A stretch of DNA of 11,548 nucleotides from DATFCK01 sp045809745. Its GTDB lineage: Bacteria; Verrucomicrobiota; Verrucomicrobiia; Chthoniobacterales; UBA10450. Below, piece after piece: positions 1-7,274 of the stretch. The stretch is from assembly GCA_045809745.1 (NCBI GenBank), contig JBJMXE010000082.1, positions 1 to 11,548 on the forward strand. The letters are read 5' to 3'. The notes below the pieces were generated by a model. The model searched no databases and was not told the origin of the DNA. It saw only the letters and a list, made by a program, of their open reading frames with translations. Numbering within the stretch: position 1 is the stretch's first letter; each line of letters starts with the position of its first letter. The translations under genes and the position numbers were made by a program.

Positions 1-156
1 ATCGCCGTTTCGATGCTGCGTCCCAGCGGTAAAGCGCGCTTCGCCGATCAGCTCGTGGATGTCATCACGGACGGGGAATTCGTGGATGCCGACACACCGG
101 TAACGGTGGTGCAAGCTGATGGCATGCGCGTTGTCGTTAGGGTGGTGAGTGCTTAG
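1..156 (+). CDS. NfeD family protein, C-terminal end (partial)
   Basis: Reading frame 1 is open from the first base of the window to TAG at 154-156 and gives 51 residues; the start lies upstream. The peptide contains MLRPSGKARF, then DVITDGEFVDADTPVTVV and a closing VVVRVVSA. This is the pattern of the small OB-fold domain at the C-terminus of NfeD proteins: an LRPxGKxxF strand, an (I/V)xxGEFV turn and a final valine-rich strand. NfeD proteins are membrane proteins linked to membrane quality control and often act with SPFH/stomatin-like proteins; some members carry a ClpP-like protease domain. Whether this is a long or short NfeD cannot be told because membrane and protease regions are outside the window. 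It is followed by a 501-bp stretch without genes and points toward thiS, so it is not in an operon with anything visible here. Confidence 0.8.
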   Translation: MAVSMLRPSGKARFADQLVDVITDGEFVDADTPVTVVQADGMRVVVRVVSA

Positions 157-657
157 CAACGCACCCAAACCAGGGGTCGACCCTCCGGCTGCGGGTATGT
201 GACCACGTGCCGAACCAACTGGGATCATGGCGGGAACGAGTTCCGATTCCGCACGTGTGCGCACGTCACGTAATTCGCAGCACTCACTGTTCGCGGTCGT
301 CCAACGCATAGCTATGTCATCCCGACCGAACCGGGATCGCGACCTGGCGGAGCACGGACCTCACAAATGCGGAATACGTCACGCAAGTAGGAGAGGTCCT
401 TGGTTCTTCGGCTCCGCTGTGCTGCGCTCAGAATGACAGTGTAGTGAGTTCACAGATTAACCTGTTCAGGATGGCACCCCCTGGGTGCTTAGCTCCCTCC
501 ATGACAGCCAGTCAGTCGTTAGGATAATTCTGCTACAGCAGACAGAGGAACGAGCGTGCCTGCCTCGCCGTAGCCTTGTTCGAAGACTGGTCTCGTCCCA
601 CTATTCGACTCTGGATGCTGCGCCCAAATTAACAATCGCCCAAACGCCATGCAATCG
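157..657. other. Intergenic region between nfeD and thiS, largely repeat
   Basis: No credible gene lies in these 501 bases. Bases 315-476 are a copy of the TGTCAT-ended repeat described separately. Bases 157-314 show no clear gene or terminator, although the stretch just before the repeat (302-314, CAACGCATAGCTA) recurs as CAACGCATAAGCT before the repeat at 10871. Bases 477-657 lie downstream of thiS (minus strand). I see no T-tract hairpin, tRNA or recognisable peptide there. Short open frames in this interval run through the repeat and have no family character. Confidence 0.7.
315..476 (+). repeat. Long interspersed repeat, copy A (left of thiHS)
   Basis: Starts TGTCATCCCGACCGAACCGG and contains CGCAAGTAGGAGAGGTCC near 382-399. 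It then runs through GGCTCCGCTGTGCTGCGC to AATGACA at 432-438, and on through CACAGATTAAC to ATGGCA at 471-476. Read on the opposite strand, 2066-2225 follows the same order of blocks with scattered substitutions; I estimate about 80% identity by eye. The core 315-438 has inverted ends (TGTCAT...ATGACA), so it is itself a head-to-head doublet. The TGTCATCC(C/T)GAGCGAA motif is a dispersed, REP-like repeat type seen in many soil bacterial genomes (recognition, not a search). Confidence 0.8.
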
Positions 658-858
658 TTACCCCCCGGCCACGACCCGCAGGACTTCGATCCGGTCGCCC
701 TCGTGCAATTCGCGTCCACGCCATTCGCGCCGGTGAAGCGCGAGGCCGTTATGCTCGATCAACACCGTCTGCGGCGGCAGCTGATAGCGCTCAACTAGTT
801 CTTCGATGGTCCTCGCGTCGCGGCAATCAGCGGTCTCGCCATTTAACGAAATCGTCAC
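658..858 (-). CDS. thiS: ThiS sulfur-carrier protein (thiamine biosynthesis)
   Basis: A 66-residue ubiquitin-like sulfur carrier. In the thiazole branch of thiamine synthesis its C-terminal glycine is adenylated by ThiF, converted to a thiocarboxylate and donates sulfur to thiazole synthase ThiG. The protein ends exactly in ...VVAGG, the diglycine needed for activation. It keeps the family landmarks: MTISLNGE at the start, TIEELVERYQL, IEHNGLALHRREW and EGDRIEVLRVVAGG. The open frame extends to an ATG at 891, but I choose GTG at 856-858. That gives the usual 64-66 aa length, and the GTG overlaps the thiH stop as GTGA, typical of translational coupling. The longer version would add an unconserved MERLGSSASHA. 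thiH lies immediately upstream, so the pair is one transcript. ThiG, ThiF and ThiC are not in the window. Confidence 0.92.
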   Translation of the reverse strand: MTISLNGETADCRDARTIEELVERYQLPPQTVLIEHNGLALHRREWRGRELHEGDRIEVLRVVAGG

Positions 859-1979
859 GGCGTGGCTAGCGCTTGATCCCAATCTTTCCAAACCGGTTCA
901 AGTCCGTTGCTCCGAAGGAGACCTGCGATCTCCGCGGGAGACCGTTCATCGCTGATCTCAAACTGACCGGTCGCGAGCGCATCTTCGCCGTCCTGGAATT
1001 CCGGCGCCACAATTCGACCGCGAACGGTGCGGTGCAGATTTTCGGTACCGCGCCGGGTATATCCCCCCGGTTCAGTGTGACTGCCGGCACTCATCGAAGT
1101 CACACCGAGACGAATCAAGACATCTCTTACCGCGGGACGTTCACGGGTGCTCAGAACAATTCCAACTTGGGGGAAGGTGATTCGGAATGCGCAGACCAGT
1201 TGGGCAAGTTCACGATCGGACATCACGAACGGAGGCCGGTAGCCGCCCGCCGCTGGGCGGATTCGCGGTAAACTGACGCTGATTTGCGCCTGCCAGCAGT
1301 GCTTCAGCAAATACTCAACGTGGGCTGCTAGAGCGATCGCGTCATCCTGCCAGCGCGTAAGTCCGAACAACGCTCCGATACCAAGTCGCCGGAAGCCCGC
1401 TCGGTAACCGCGTTCGGCGCAATCGAGCCGCCAGTTGAAATCGCGTTTCGGTCCGGACGTGTGCAGCTCATTGTAAACGGCGCGATCATACGTCTCCTGG
1501 TAAACCACCAGCGCTTCCGCGCCAGCCTGGACCACAGGGCGGTATTCTTCCTCCGTCAATGGCGCAACCTCGATCGCGATGGACGGCAAATCCGGCGCCA
1601 ACCTCCGCACGCAATCAGCCAGATAATCGTTGCTGACAAACTTTGGATGTTCACCTGCGACCAGCAGGACGTGGCGGAAGCCTCCCGCGATCAGATGTTG
1701 TGCCTCCGCCGCTACCTCTTCAATGCTCAGTGTTAGGCGAAGAATGGGATTGTCGCGCGAGAATCCGCAGTACTGGCAATTGTTGATGCACTCGTTCGAG
1801 AGATACAACGGCGCGAACAAACGCATCGTGCGCCCAAAGTTTTGCACAGTGAGCGCGGCGGATCGTCGCGCCAATGAATCGAACTCAGCATCCGATTTCG
1901 GACCGATCAGTTCCTGGAAGCGTTGTAACAGACCGGACCGGCTCAGCGGCAAATTATCGAGAACCGAGGCGAAAGACAT
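855..1979 (-). CDS. thiH: 2-iminoacetate synthase ThiH (tyrosine lyase)
   Basis: A radical-SAM enzyme that cleaves tyrosine to 2-iminoacetate (dehydroglycine) and p-cresol, feeding the thiazole ring built by ThiG. The 374-residue reading from ATG 1979 carries the [4Fe-4S]/SAM motif Cys64-x3-Cys68-x2-Cys71 in SNECINNCQYCGFSRDN. Other family blocks are LLVAGEHPKFV, VYQETYDRAVY, GALFGLTRWQDD, VSLPRIRP, CAFRITFP, STRERP, GGYTRRG and the C-terminal LEPVWKDWD, which match the order in E. coli ThiH (377 aa). A TTG-started version from 2054 would add 25 residues without family character, so I prefer ATG 1979, though the N-terminus is shorter than in E. coli and no clear Shine-Dalgarno is visible. There is no recognisable TPP riboswitch upstream. 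thiS follows with a 4-bp overlap. An oxygen-tolerant ThiO is the usual alternative to ThiH, so this organism uses the anaerobic-type route at least in part. Confidence 0.95.
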   Translation of the reverse strand: MSFASVLDNLPLSRSGLLQRFQELIGPKSDAEFDSLARRSAALTVQNFGRTMRLFAPLYLSNECINNCQYCGFSRDNPILRLTLSIEEVAAEAQHLIAGGFRHVLLVAGEHPKFVSNDYLADCVRRLAPDLPSIAIEVAPLTEEEYRPVVQAGAEALVVYQETYDRAVYNELHTSGPKRDFNWRLDCAERGYRAGFRRLGIGALFGLTRWQDDAIALAAHVEYLLKHCWQAQISVSLPRIRPAAGGYRPPFVMSDRELAQLVCAFRITFPQVGIVLSTRERPAVRDVLIRLGVTSMSAGSHTEPGGYTRRGTENLHRTVRGRIVAPEFQDGEDALATGQFEISDERSPAEIAGLLRSNGLEPVWKDWDQALATP

Positions 1980-2065
1980 GTGCTGAAATTTCGTGTGACT
2001 GAATCGCAGATGCAAACGGTGAGACACGGGGATTAATGGACCTATTGGTGACAATCGCGAAAAGT

Positions 2066-2225
2066 TGTCATCCTGAGCACGTTAATCTGTGACTCACTAC
2101 GCTGTCATTCTGAGCGCAGCGCAGCGGAGCCGAAGACGAAGAGCCTTCCTACTTGCGTTATGTACACTGCATGCCGGAGGTCGGCGCTCCGCCCGGGTCG
2201 CGATCCCGGTTCGCTCGGGATGACA
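2066..2225 (-). repeat. Long interspersed repeat, copy B (right of thiHS), inverted to copy A
   Basis: Read on the minus strand, this segment starts TGTCATCCCGAGCGAACCGG at 2225. It passes ACGCAAGTAGGAAGG and GGCTCCGCTGCGCTGCGC, reaches AATGACA near 2103, then continues through GTGAGTCACAGATTAAC to CAGGATGACA ending at 2066. This is the same order as copy A (315-476) in opposite orientation. The inner end lies about 86 bp upstream of the thiH start codon, so part of the thiH leader is directly next to the repeat. A 62-aa open frame through it ends in the same FGSA-LRSE-like tail as the one through copy A, because both are readings of the repeat, not genes. Confidence 0.8.
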
Positions 2226-2285
2226 CGGCAACAGTTTATCCTCAGATTGGGCATCGCGTTTGCCTGAATGGCCTTCACCGGTCGG

Positions 2286-2325
2286 AAAAACAAAACGGCG
2301 GCATCTGAACCAGATGCCGCCGTTT
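2286..2325 (-). terminator. Rho-independent terminator of the outer-membrane protein gene
   Basis: A perfect 15-bp stem, AAACGGCGGCATCTG at 2293-2307 with CAGATGCCGCCGTTT at 2311-2325, closes a 3-base loop. On the minus strand it is followed by TTTTGTTTTT, giving the hairpin plus U-tract of an intrinsic terminator. It lies 22 bp past the stop codon of the beta-barrel gene. On the plus strand only TGTAAATTA follows, so action is mainly on the minus strand. Confidence 0.93.
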
Positions 2326-2347
2326 GTAAATTACAGTTAACGCGAGC

Positions 2348-3073
2348 TTAGAATGCGAAGTTGATGCCGCTGCGGACCATTCCGAAGTTGTTCTTCGAAC
2401 CGTCCACCACATTCCAGCTGAAGTCATTGATCCAGCCGATGTGACGGGTGAAGCGAACTTCTACGCCGCCACCGAACTGGCCCATGATCTTGGATTCGTT
2501 ACCGGTATGCTCGGTGACGACGTTGCCTCCACCTACTCCAACGATCCGGTCTTGCTCACCGCCGCCGAAAATGCCACCGAATCCGCCGAACGCGTACGGC
2601 GCAAACCGTGAGCATCCGATCGGAAAACGCAAGGTTATCGTGCCGAGCACAGAGCCAATGGCACGCTCGTTTTCGCTCTTGCTAAAGAAAGCGGGACCAC
2701 CACCGGCGATTGGACCGTTGTAGTCGAATGCTGTCCGCTTGGCATCCAGCAGGAATCCTTCAACACCGAAACCGAAGTACTTGTGCAAAAAATACTTGGC
2801 ATCTACACCGCCACCCCAGGCGTGATCCGCCTGCAGGTACCGGTCGCCGCGTTCCACCCCGCCGAACACAAAATCAAAGGCATTGACATGCCCCTGATCA
2901 GTTCCAGCGAAAGCGTACGTGCCCCAGAGGCTCACGTTAAATTCCTGATCGCCATAGAAGCACTCTTCCGGCGCGGTGGTCTGTCTCATTTCCTTGCCTG
3001 AGTATTCCGTTCCAGCGAGTGCGAGTGATGCCGCGCTCGAGAACACAACTAGGCCCAATATCATCTTGTTCAT
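2348..3073 (-). CDS. Secreted outer-membrane beta-barrel protein
   Basis: A 241-residue protein. Residues 1-20 (MNKMILGLVVFSSAASLALA) form a signal peptide with an AxA-type cleavage site, pointing to cleavage before Gly21. The mature part alternates hydrophobic and polar residues in short strands rich in Gly and aromatics (FNVSLWGTYAFAG, GGGVDAKYFLHKYFGFGVEGFLL, GQFGGGVEVRF). It ends in Phe (GINFAF), the C-terminal signature read by the BAM machinery. Size and strand pattern suggest a small OmpA-like or porin-like eight-stranded barrel. The ATG at 3071-3073 is chosen over an upstream in-frame start at 3190 because it follows a strong AGGAG with 6-base spacing and directly begins the signal peptide. 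It stands alone: 288 bp separate it from rng upstream, and a strong terminator follows. The exact function is not evident. Cys38 and Cys154 could form a disulfide. Confidence 0.85.
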   Translation of the reverse strand: MNKMILGLVVFSSAASLALAGTEYSGKEMRQTTAPEECFYGDQEFNVSLWGTYAFAGTDQGHVNAFDFVFGGVERGDRYLQADHAWGGGVDAKYFLHKYFGFGVEGFLLDAKRTAFDYNGPIAGGGPAFFSKSENERAIGSVLGTITLRFPIGCSRFAPYAFGGFGGIFGGGEQDRIVGVGGGNVVTEHTGNESKIMGQFGGGVEVRFTRHIGWINDFSWNVVDGSKNNFGMVRSGINFAF

Positions 3074-3079
3074 CTGCTT

Positions 3080-3084
3080 CTCCT
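3080..3084 (-). promoter_or_regulatory. Shine-Dalgarno AGGAG that fixes the outer-membrane protein start
   Basis: AGGAG on the minus strand, 6 bases before the ATG at 3073. It is the clearest ribosome binding site in the window; most other genes here have weak or no Shine-Dalgarno. This suggests high translation of the barrel protein. The leader also has a 6-bp hairpin (CCTCCG at 3126-3131 with CGGAGG at 3142-3147). Confidence 0.85.
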
Positions 3085-3361
3085 GTTTGGTTAAGTGTTT
3101 TGGTTGGCGTGCCCAGCGGACTCGCCCTCCGAAGTGAGAAACGGAGGAACGGAGCAGACTGGATGCCGCGAATCTGGCGAAAAGGGACACCTTTGCAAGG
3201 GAAGTTTGGGCAGGCGGCCTCCACTAACCATGTCGGGCCAAGCGGACCGGCGGAGCAGCACTATGCCCGGTGGGCAATCTGATGCCGCTCGAAAGTCGTT
3301 CAGCAGGTGCAGTTGCGCCACAAAGCCAAAACTGCCGCCCAGCCTTCCCTCTGCGTCCCGC

Positions 3362-4933
3362 CTAAGGCTTGAGCTCAGCGCCGGTATTGGCGTCCGTCAC
3401 AACGAACTTCTCGTGATGAAACGCCGGGTCCCCCCGAAACATCAGCTTCCCGGCATAGCGCCTTTCGAGTTCCACGAGCGACTCCTCGTCCTCCTCTTTC
3501 AGACGCTTTAGCACGTCAGGATTCAGGATCACTCGAATGTCGTGAACACTTTCCTGATATTTTCGCATGACGGTGTTCAGCGTTCGATGGAGCTCGACAC
3601 TGGTGCTCATCGACGTCTTCACCACTCCGCGGCCGCCGCAATACGGACAGTTCTCGTAGATCGTATCGCTAAGACTTTCCTGGGCGCGTTGGCGCGTCAT
3701 CTCCATCAAGCCTAAGGGCGAGATCGGCAGGACGTGCGTCTTGGCTTTATCCCGCTTCAGGCGCTCCTTCATCAAATTGTAGACAAGCTGCTGGTCCTTG
3801 CGGCTTTTCATGTCGATGAAGTCGCTGATGATCAACCCCCCGACGTTGCGCAGCCGAAGCTGACGCGCGATCTCGTCCGCCGCTTCAAGGTTGGTCTGAA
3901 GAATAGTCTTTTCCACATCGCGGCCGCCCTTGTTTCGGCCGGTGTTCACGTCGATTGCAACCAGAGCTTCAGTTTCATCAATAACGATATAGCCACCACA
4001 TCGCAGCCAGACCTGCCGGTGAAATGCGTCATCGATCTGCTTCTGAACACCGTAGGTCTCAAAAATTGGCGTAGCACCGTCAAAGAATTTGATGCGGTTG
4101 CGCGACCTTCGGGAAATCTGCCCGACGATGTCGTTCATCCGATCGGTTGCTTCCCGCTCGTCACATAGCACTTCATCGATTTCTTCGGTCAGGAAATCCC
4201 GAACCGTGCGTTCCACCAAATCCGGCTCTTCGAACACGCGAGAAGGCGCGGGCTGATCTTTGATCCGCTGCTCCACCTTGGTCCATTGCTCGAGCAAAAA
4301 GCGCAGGTCTCGCACGAAATATCGGGCGCGGGCCCCCTCTCCCACAGTGCGGATGATCACTCCAATGCCGTCTGGAATTTCGAGCTGCCGCAGGATCTTG
4401 CGCAGGCGATCTCGTTCTTTGGGATCTTCGATCTTACGGGAGATTCCGCTTCGATCGCTGAACGGCATCAGCACCAAATATCTCCCCGCAAAACTAAGAT
4501 TCGTCGTGACCCGCGGGCCTTTGGTGCCGATGGGCCCCTTTGTGACTTGAACGATCACCTCGGAGCCGACCGGATAAATACTCGGGATGTCCTTTGCCGT
4601 GATGCGCTTCTTTTGCTTCTTTCCCGGGCGATCGATCTCTTCAATCCCACTATCGAGCGCTGCCGGAATCGCATCCCAGAAATGCAGGAATGCATTTTTC
4701 TCGAAGCCGATGTCCACGAACATCGCCTTCAAACCCATCTCGATGTTCTTGACGCGTCCTTTGTAGACGCTGCCAACGATGTTGCGGGAACTGTTACGTT
4801 CGACGCTGTATTCTTCGAGACGGCCATTCTCCAGCAGCGCAACGCGCCGCTCGAGCTTCTCGACACTGACAATGATCTTGTTGCCGGTCTTTCGTGTTGG
4901 GATACCTAAAATCTTTCGCACCTTGTCTAACAT
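3362..4933 (-). CDS. rng: Ribonuclease G/E family endoribonuclease
   Basis: A single-strand-specific endoribonuclease acting in rRNA processing and mRNA decay. The 523-aa length fits RNase G (about 490 aa) or an RNase E catalytic half, and there is no long disordered scaffold tail. An S1-type RNA-binding domain covers roughly residues 45-150 (GSVYKGRVKNI, FVDIG). The 5'-sensor/nuclease core follows. Asp328 in VAIDVNTGR and Asp371 in ISDFIDM are 43 residues apart, as are the catalytic Asp303 and Asp346 of E. coli RNase E. The zinc-link Cys429-Pro-Tyr-Cys432 lies 101 residues after Asp328, the same spacing as in E. coli. So the active site and dimer link look intact. The ATG at 4933 gives MLDKVRKILG; no strong Shine-Dalgarno is visible. 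It sits 61 bp after mrdA in the same orientation, probably the last gene of the mre operon. The E. coli rng gene is also downstream of mreBCD. I cannot tell strictly RNase G from a short RNase E by function. Confidence 0.93.
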   Translation of the reverse strand: MLDKVRKILGIPTRKTGNKIIVSVEKLERRVALLENGRLEEYSVERNSSRNIVGSVYKGRVKNIEMGLKAMFVDIGFEKNAFLHFWDAIPAALDSGIEEIDRPGKKQKKRITAKDIPSIYPVGSEVIVQVTKGPIGTKGPRVTTNLSFAGRYLVLMPFSDRSGISRKIEDPKERDRLRKILRQLEIPDGIGVIIRTVGEGARARYFVRDLRFLLEQWTKVEQRIKDQPAPSRVFEEPDLVERTVRDFLTEEIDEVLCDEREATDRMNDIVGQISRRSRNRIKFFDGATPIFETYGVQKQIDDAFHRQVWLRCGGYIVIDETEALVAIDVNTGRNKGGRDVEKTILQTNLEAADEIARQLRLRNVGGLIISDFIDMKSRKDQQLVYNLMKERLKRDKAKTHVLPISPLGLMEMTRQRAQESLSDTIYENCPYCGGRGVVKTSMSTSVELHRTLNTVMRKYQESVHDIRVILNPDVLKRLKEEDEESLVELERRYAGKLMFRGDPAFHHEKFVVTDANTGAELKP

Positions 4934-4994
4934 AAATCTGGAAAAGCTGAATCATAGGGAATGAAAACGGCACTCCGATGCAGTTCATTCTGAG

Positions 4995-7274
4995 TTACAA
5001 ATGCCCAGGACGAGCGCGACGAGCGGGGGGCGGCGTCGGCTGGGCGGCGGCTGGCTGATGTTTCACACCAAAAAGTTTTTCAAAGAAATTACGGGGTCGT
5101 TCCGGAGCGGGATTTGAAACCGGCTGAGCGCGAGGCGCACGAGCGCGTTTAACCTGCCCGGCGGCATCAGCCTCAGGCTCGACGTCCGGCTCGCCGCCCG
5201 TGGCAGCCATCTGTACGGCCGCGGCCTGGGAAGAATCTGCATCTTCGTCATCAGCACCTTCGCCGTGGTTTGAGTCCTTGTAACTGACCTCCTTAATCAT
5301 CTGAAACGGATTATCTTTGTGCGCCGGCGCCAACCAGGCGACTGGCATGTCGAACGTGCCTTGCTCGACGCCAAGGCTGCGCTCCATAATTCGATCAGCG
5401 ATTGGTCCCGCGACGCTGCCCCCGTGGCCGCTATGCTCACCGGCCTGCACCATCACCACTACCACGTACTTCGGATGATCGAACGGCGCGAAGCATGCGA
5501 ACCAGGCCACGTTAGAATCGTGGCCACGATCGGTGGCCTGCGCGGTACCGGTTTTGCCGGCGACGACGATATTTTTCAGTCGCGCCGCACTGCCCGTTCC
5601 GCCGTCTTCATTGACTACCTTCCAGAGGCCTTTGCGAACGACGTCGATTTGCTCCGGCGTGACTTCGCGGCGTAAGTCGGCGCGCAATTTCGGCGTTGCC
5701 GGTATAGCAGGTTTACCATTGTCATCCAGAACTGGCGAACCGTCCTGGTTCAGCACCCTATCGACTAACCGCGGATAAAGACACGAGCCGCCGTTAGCCA
5801 CCGCCGAATAGGCCATCGCCAATTGCAAAGGTGACACCAGAGTGTAGCCCTGGCCGATCGAGACGTTGGCGGTTTGTGCCTGCGACCATCGTTCCTGGGG
5901 ATGATGAATCTGCATCCACTCCGGGCCCGGAAGGTTGCCTGCTTGTTCCCCGGTCAGGTGAATGCTGGATTCCTGGCCGATACCCATCATCTTGCCGATT
6001 ACATCGAGCGAATCGATGCCGGCGGCATTGGCATACTGGTAGAAATACGAGTCGCAGGAAACCTTCAGCGCGTCAGCCAGTCCAAGAGTCCCGTGCCCGG
6101 ACCCCTTTTCTGCGATCCAACATTTGAAATAGTGGTCGCCGTAACTGACGCCGCCACTGCAGTTGTAATGCGCATTCTCCATGTGTTTTCGCAAGCCGGC
6201 CAGCGCGGTAACAATCTTGAACGTTGAACCCGGGGGCAATGCACTGATGGCGCGATTGACTAACGGATCGGCTTCGTCCTTTTGCAGCGCTTTCCAATCT
6301 TTCGCTTTGATACTGGGAATAAAAGTGTTCGGATCGAAGGATGGCACCGACGCCATCGCCAGCACATCACCATTATTAGGATCGACGACTACGGCCGCCG
6401 CTCGACCAACCGCGCGCAAAGCTTCTTCAGTGATTGCCTGGATTCGCGCGTCCAGAGTCAGGAACACATTTGCGCCTTGCTGCGGCGGCTCTTCCTTCAA
6501 CACTCCATCGATCTGGCCTTTGGCGTTGCGGCGAAGGTGCCGCACACCCGGCTTGCCGCGCAAATATTCGTCCATCGACTTCTCAATGTTCGATTTCCCT
6601 TCAACGTCCCCCTGATAAAAGGTGTACTTCTTGGCGTCATCTTTATTGATGTCGTCCGGCGCGCCGACATAACCGAGCAAGTGCGAGGCAAAGGACCCGT
6701 AGACATACGAACGCACCGGCTTAATCGCGATGTCGACGCCGGGCAGGCCAACGTCGTGCTCAGAGAACTTGGCCATCGTTTTGAAATCGATGTCCTTGAG
6801 ATAGGAGAACGGAACTTCAGTATCGTTTCGGTAATGGCGCTGAAGTTGAGCGGCGTTATAATCGCGGGCCAGCTGCAAATCATCGAGCCGGGGAACGACT
6901 CCCTGATTAACAATCCGGATGATGTCAGGCTCCTTCTGGTCTTTGGGCATTCCGCTGATGATGGCCCGGTATTCCGTCATGGGGGGACGGCCGAACCGCT
7001 CGCGATAGCCCTTTACCATCTCAGGCAAATAGAAATCGACCTCGTAGCTTGCTCGGTTCTGAACCAGAGTCATGCCGTTGCGGTCTTTGATCTCCCCGCG
7101 AACAGACGGAATCCGCACGGTCGCTTCGGAGCTGCCGCGAATCTTGGACGTCCACTCGGCCCCGCGAGCGACTTGGACCCACCACAAGCGCATACCGAGC
7201 ACGCCGAGGCCCACTAGCATCAGCAAGCCAAGAAATTGGATTCTTAAACGGGGGTTAAGTCGACGACGATTCAT
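4995..7274 (-). CDS. mrdA: Penicillin-binding protein 2, peptidoglycan D,D-transpeptidase
   Basis: A class B PBP that cross-links lateral-wall peptidoglycan in the rod complex with MreBCD and RodA. It has a short cytoplasmic N-terminus, a membrane anchor at about 12-35 (LGLLMLVGLGVLGM), and a PBP dimerisation domain at about 56-255 starting RIPSVRGEIKDRNG. The transpeptidase domain spans about 288-632. Catalytic motifs are intact: Ser350-Thr-Phe-Lys353 (PPGSTFK), Ser406-Cys-Asp408 (PBP2 proteins have SxD here rather than SxN) and Lys574-Thr-Gly576 (AGKTGTAQ). At 759 aa it is about 120 residues longer than E. coli PBP2 (633). The excess is a C-terminal tail from about 640: an acidic stretch (GADDEDADSS), an Ala/Pro/Arg-rich stretch, then NFFEKLFG and another Pro/Ala/Arg run. 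Its ATG overlaps the mreD stop as ATGA, showing coupled translation. Elongation-specific PBP2 is preferred over FtsI because of the mreBCD context and SxD motif. Confidence 0.95.
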   Translation of the reverse strand: MNRRRLNPRLRIQFLGLLMLVGLGVLGMRLWWVQVARGAEWTSKIRGSSEATVRIPSVRGEIKDRNGMTLVQNRASYEVDFYLPEMVKGYRERFGRPPMTEYRAIISGMPKDQKEPDIIRIVNQGVVPRLDDLQLARDYNAAQLQRHYRNDTEVPFSYLKDIDFKTMAKFSEHDVGLPGVDIAIKPVRSYVYGSFASHLLGYVGAPDDINKDDAKKYTFYQGDVEGKSNIEKSMDEYLRGKPGVRHLRRNAKGQIDGVLKEEPPQQGANVFLTLDARIQAITEEALRAVGRAAAVVVDPNNGDVLAMASVPSFDPNTFIPSIKAKDWKALQKDEADPLVNRAISALPPGSTFKIVTALAGLRKHMENAHYNCSGGVSYGDHYFKCWIAEKGSGHGTLGLADALKVSCDSYFYQYANAAGIDSLDVIGKMMGIGQESSIHLTGEQAGNLPGPEWMQIHHPQERWSQAQTANVSIGQGYTLVSPLQLAMAYSAVANGGSCLYPRLVDRVLNQDGSPVLDDNGKPAIPATPKLRADLRREVTPEQIDVVRKGLWKVVNEDGGTGSAARLKNIVVAGKTGTAQATDRGHDSNVAWFACFAPFDHPKYVVVVMVQAGEHSGHGGSVAGPIADRIMERSLGVEQGTFDMPVAWLAPAHKDNPFQMIKEVSYKDSNHGEGADDEDADSSQAAAVQMAATGGEPDVEPEADAAGQVKRARAPRAQPVSNPAPERPRNFFEKLFGVKHQPAAAQPTPPPARRARPGHL

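Noticed and set aside
227..436. 69-aa plus-strand open frame ending FGSAVLRSE
   Set aside because: It reads through repeat copy A; a similar tail appears in the frame 2105-2293 through copy B. This is repeat sequence, not a gene.
485..736. Plus-strand 83-aa and minus-strand 66-aa (519-719) open frames
   Set aside because: Both overlap the real 3' end of thiS in another frame and show no family pattern; composition is basic and irregular.
1980..2054. TTG start for a longer ThiH
   Set aside because: The 25 extra residues have no resemblance to ThiH N-termini and the ATG at 1979 gives a near-normal length.
1980..2065. Possible TPP riboswitch before thiH
   Set aside because: The CUGAGA and ACCUGAUC-type conserved boxes of the thi element are missing and the leader is short and bounded by the repeat.
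4981..4994. TTCATTCTGAG near the end of mrdA resembling the repeat core
   Set aside because: Only about nine bases match and no partner or lead-in is present; probably chance.
6282..7217. Long (311-aa) plus-strand open frame antisense to mrdA
   Set aside because: mrdA is unmistakable with its anchor and catalytic motifs; the antisense frame is a consequence of GC-rich codon use and has no recognisable domain.
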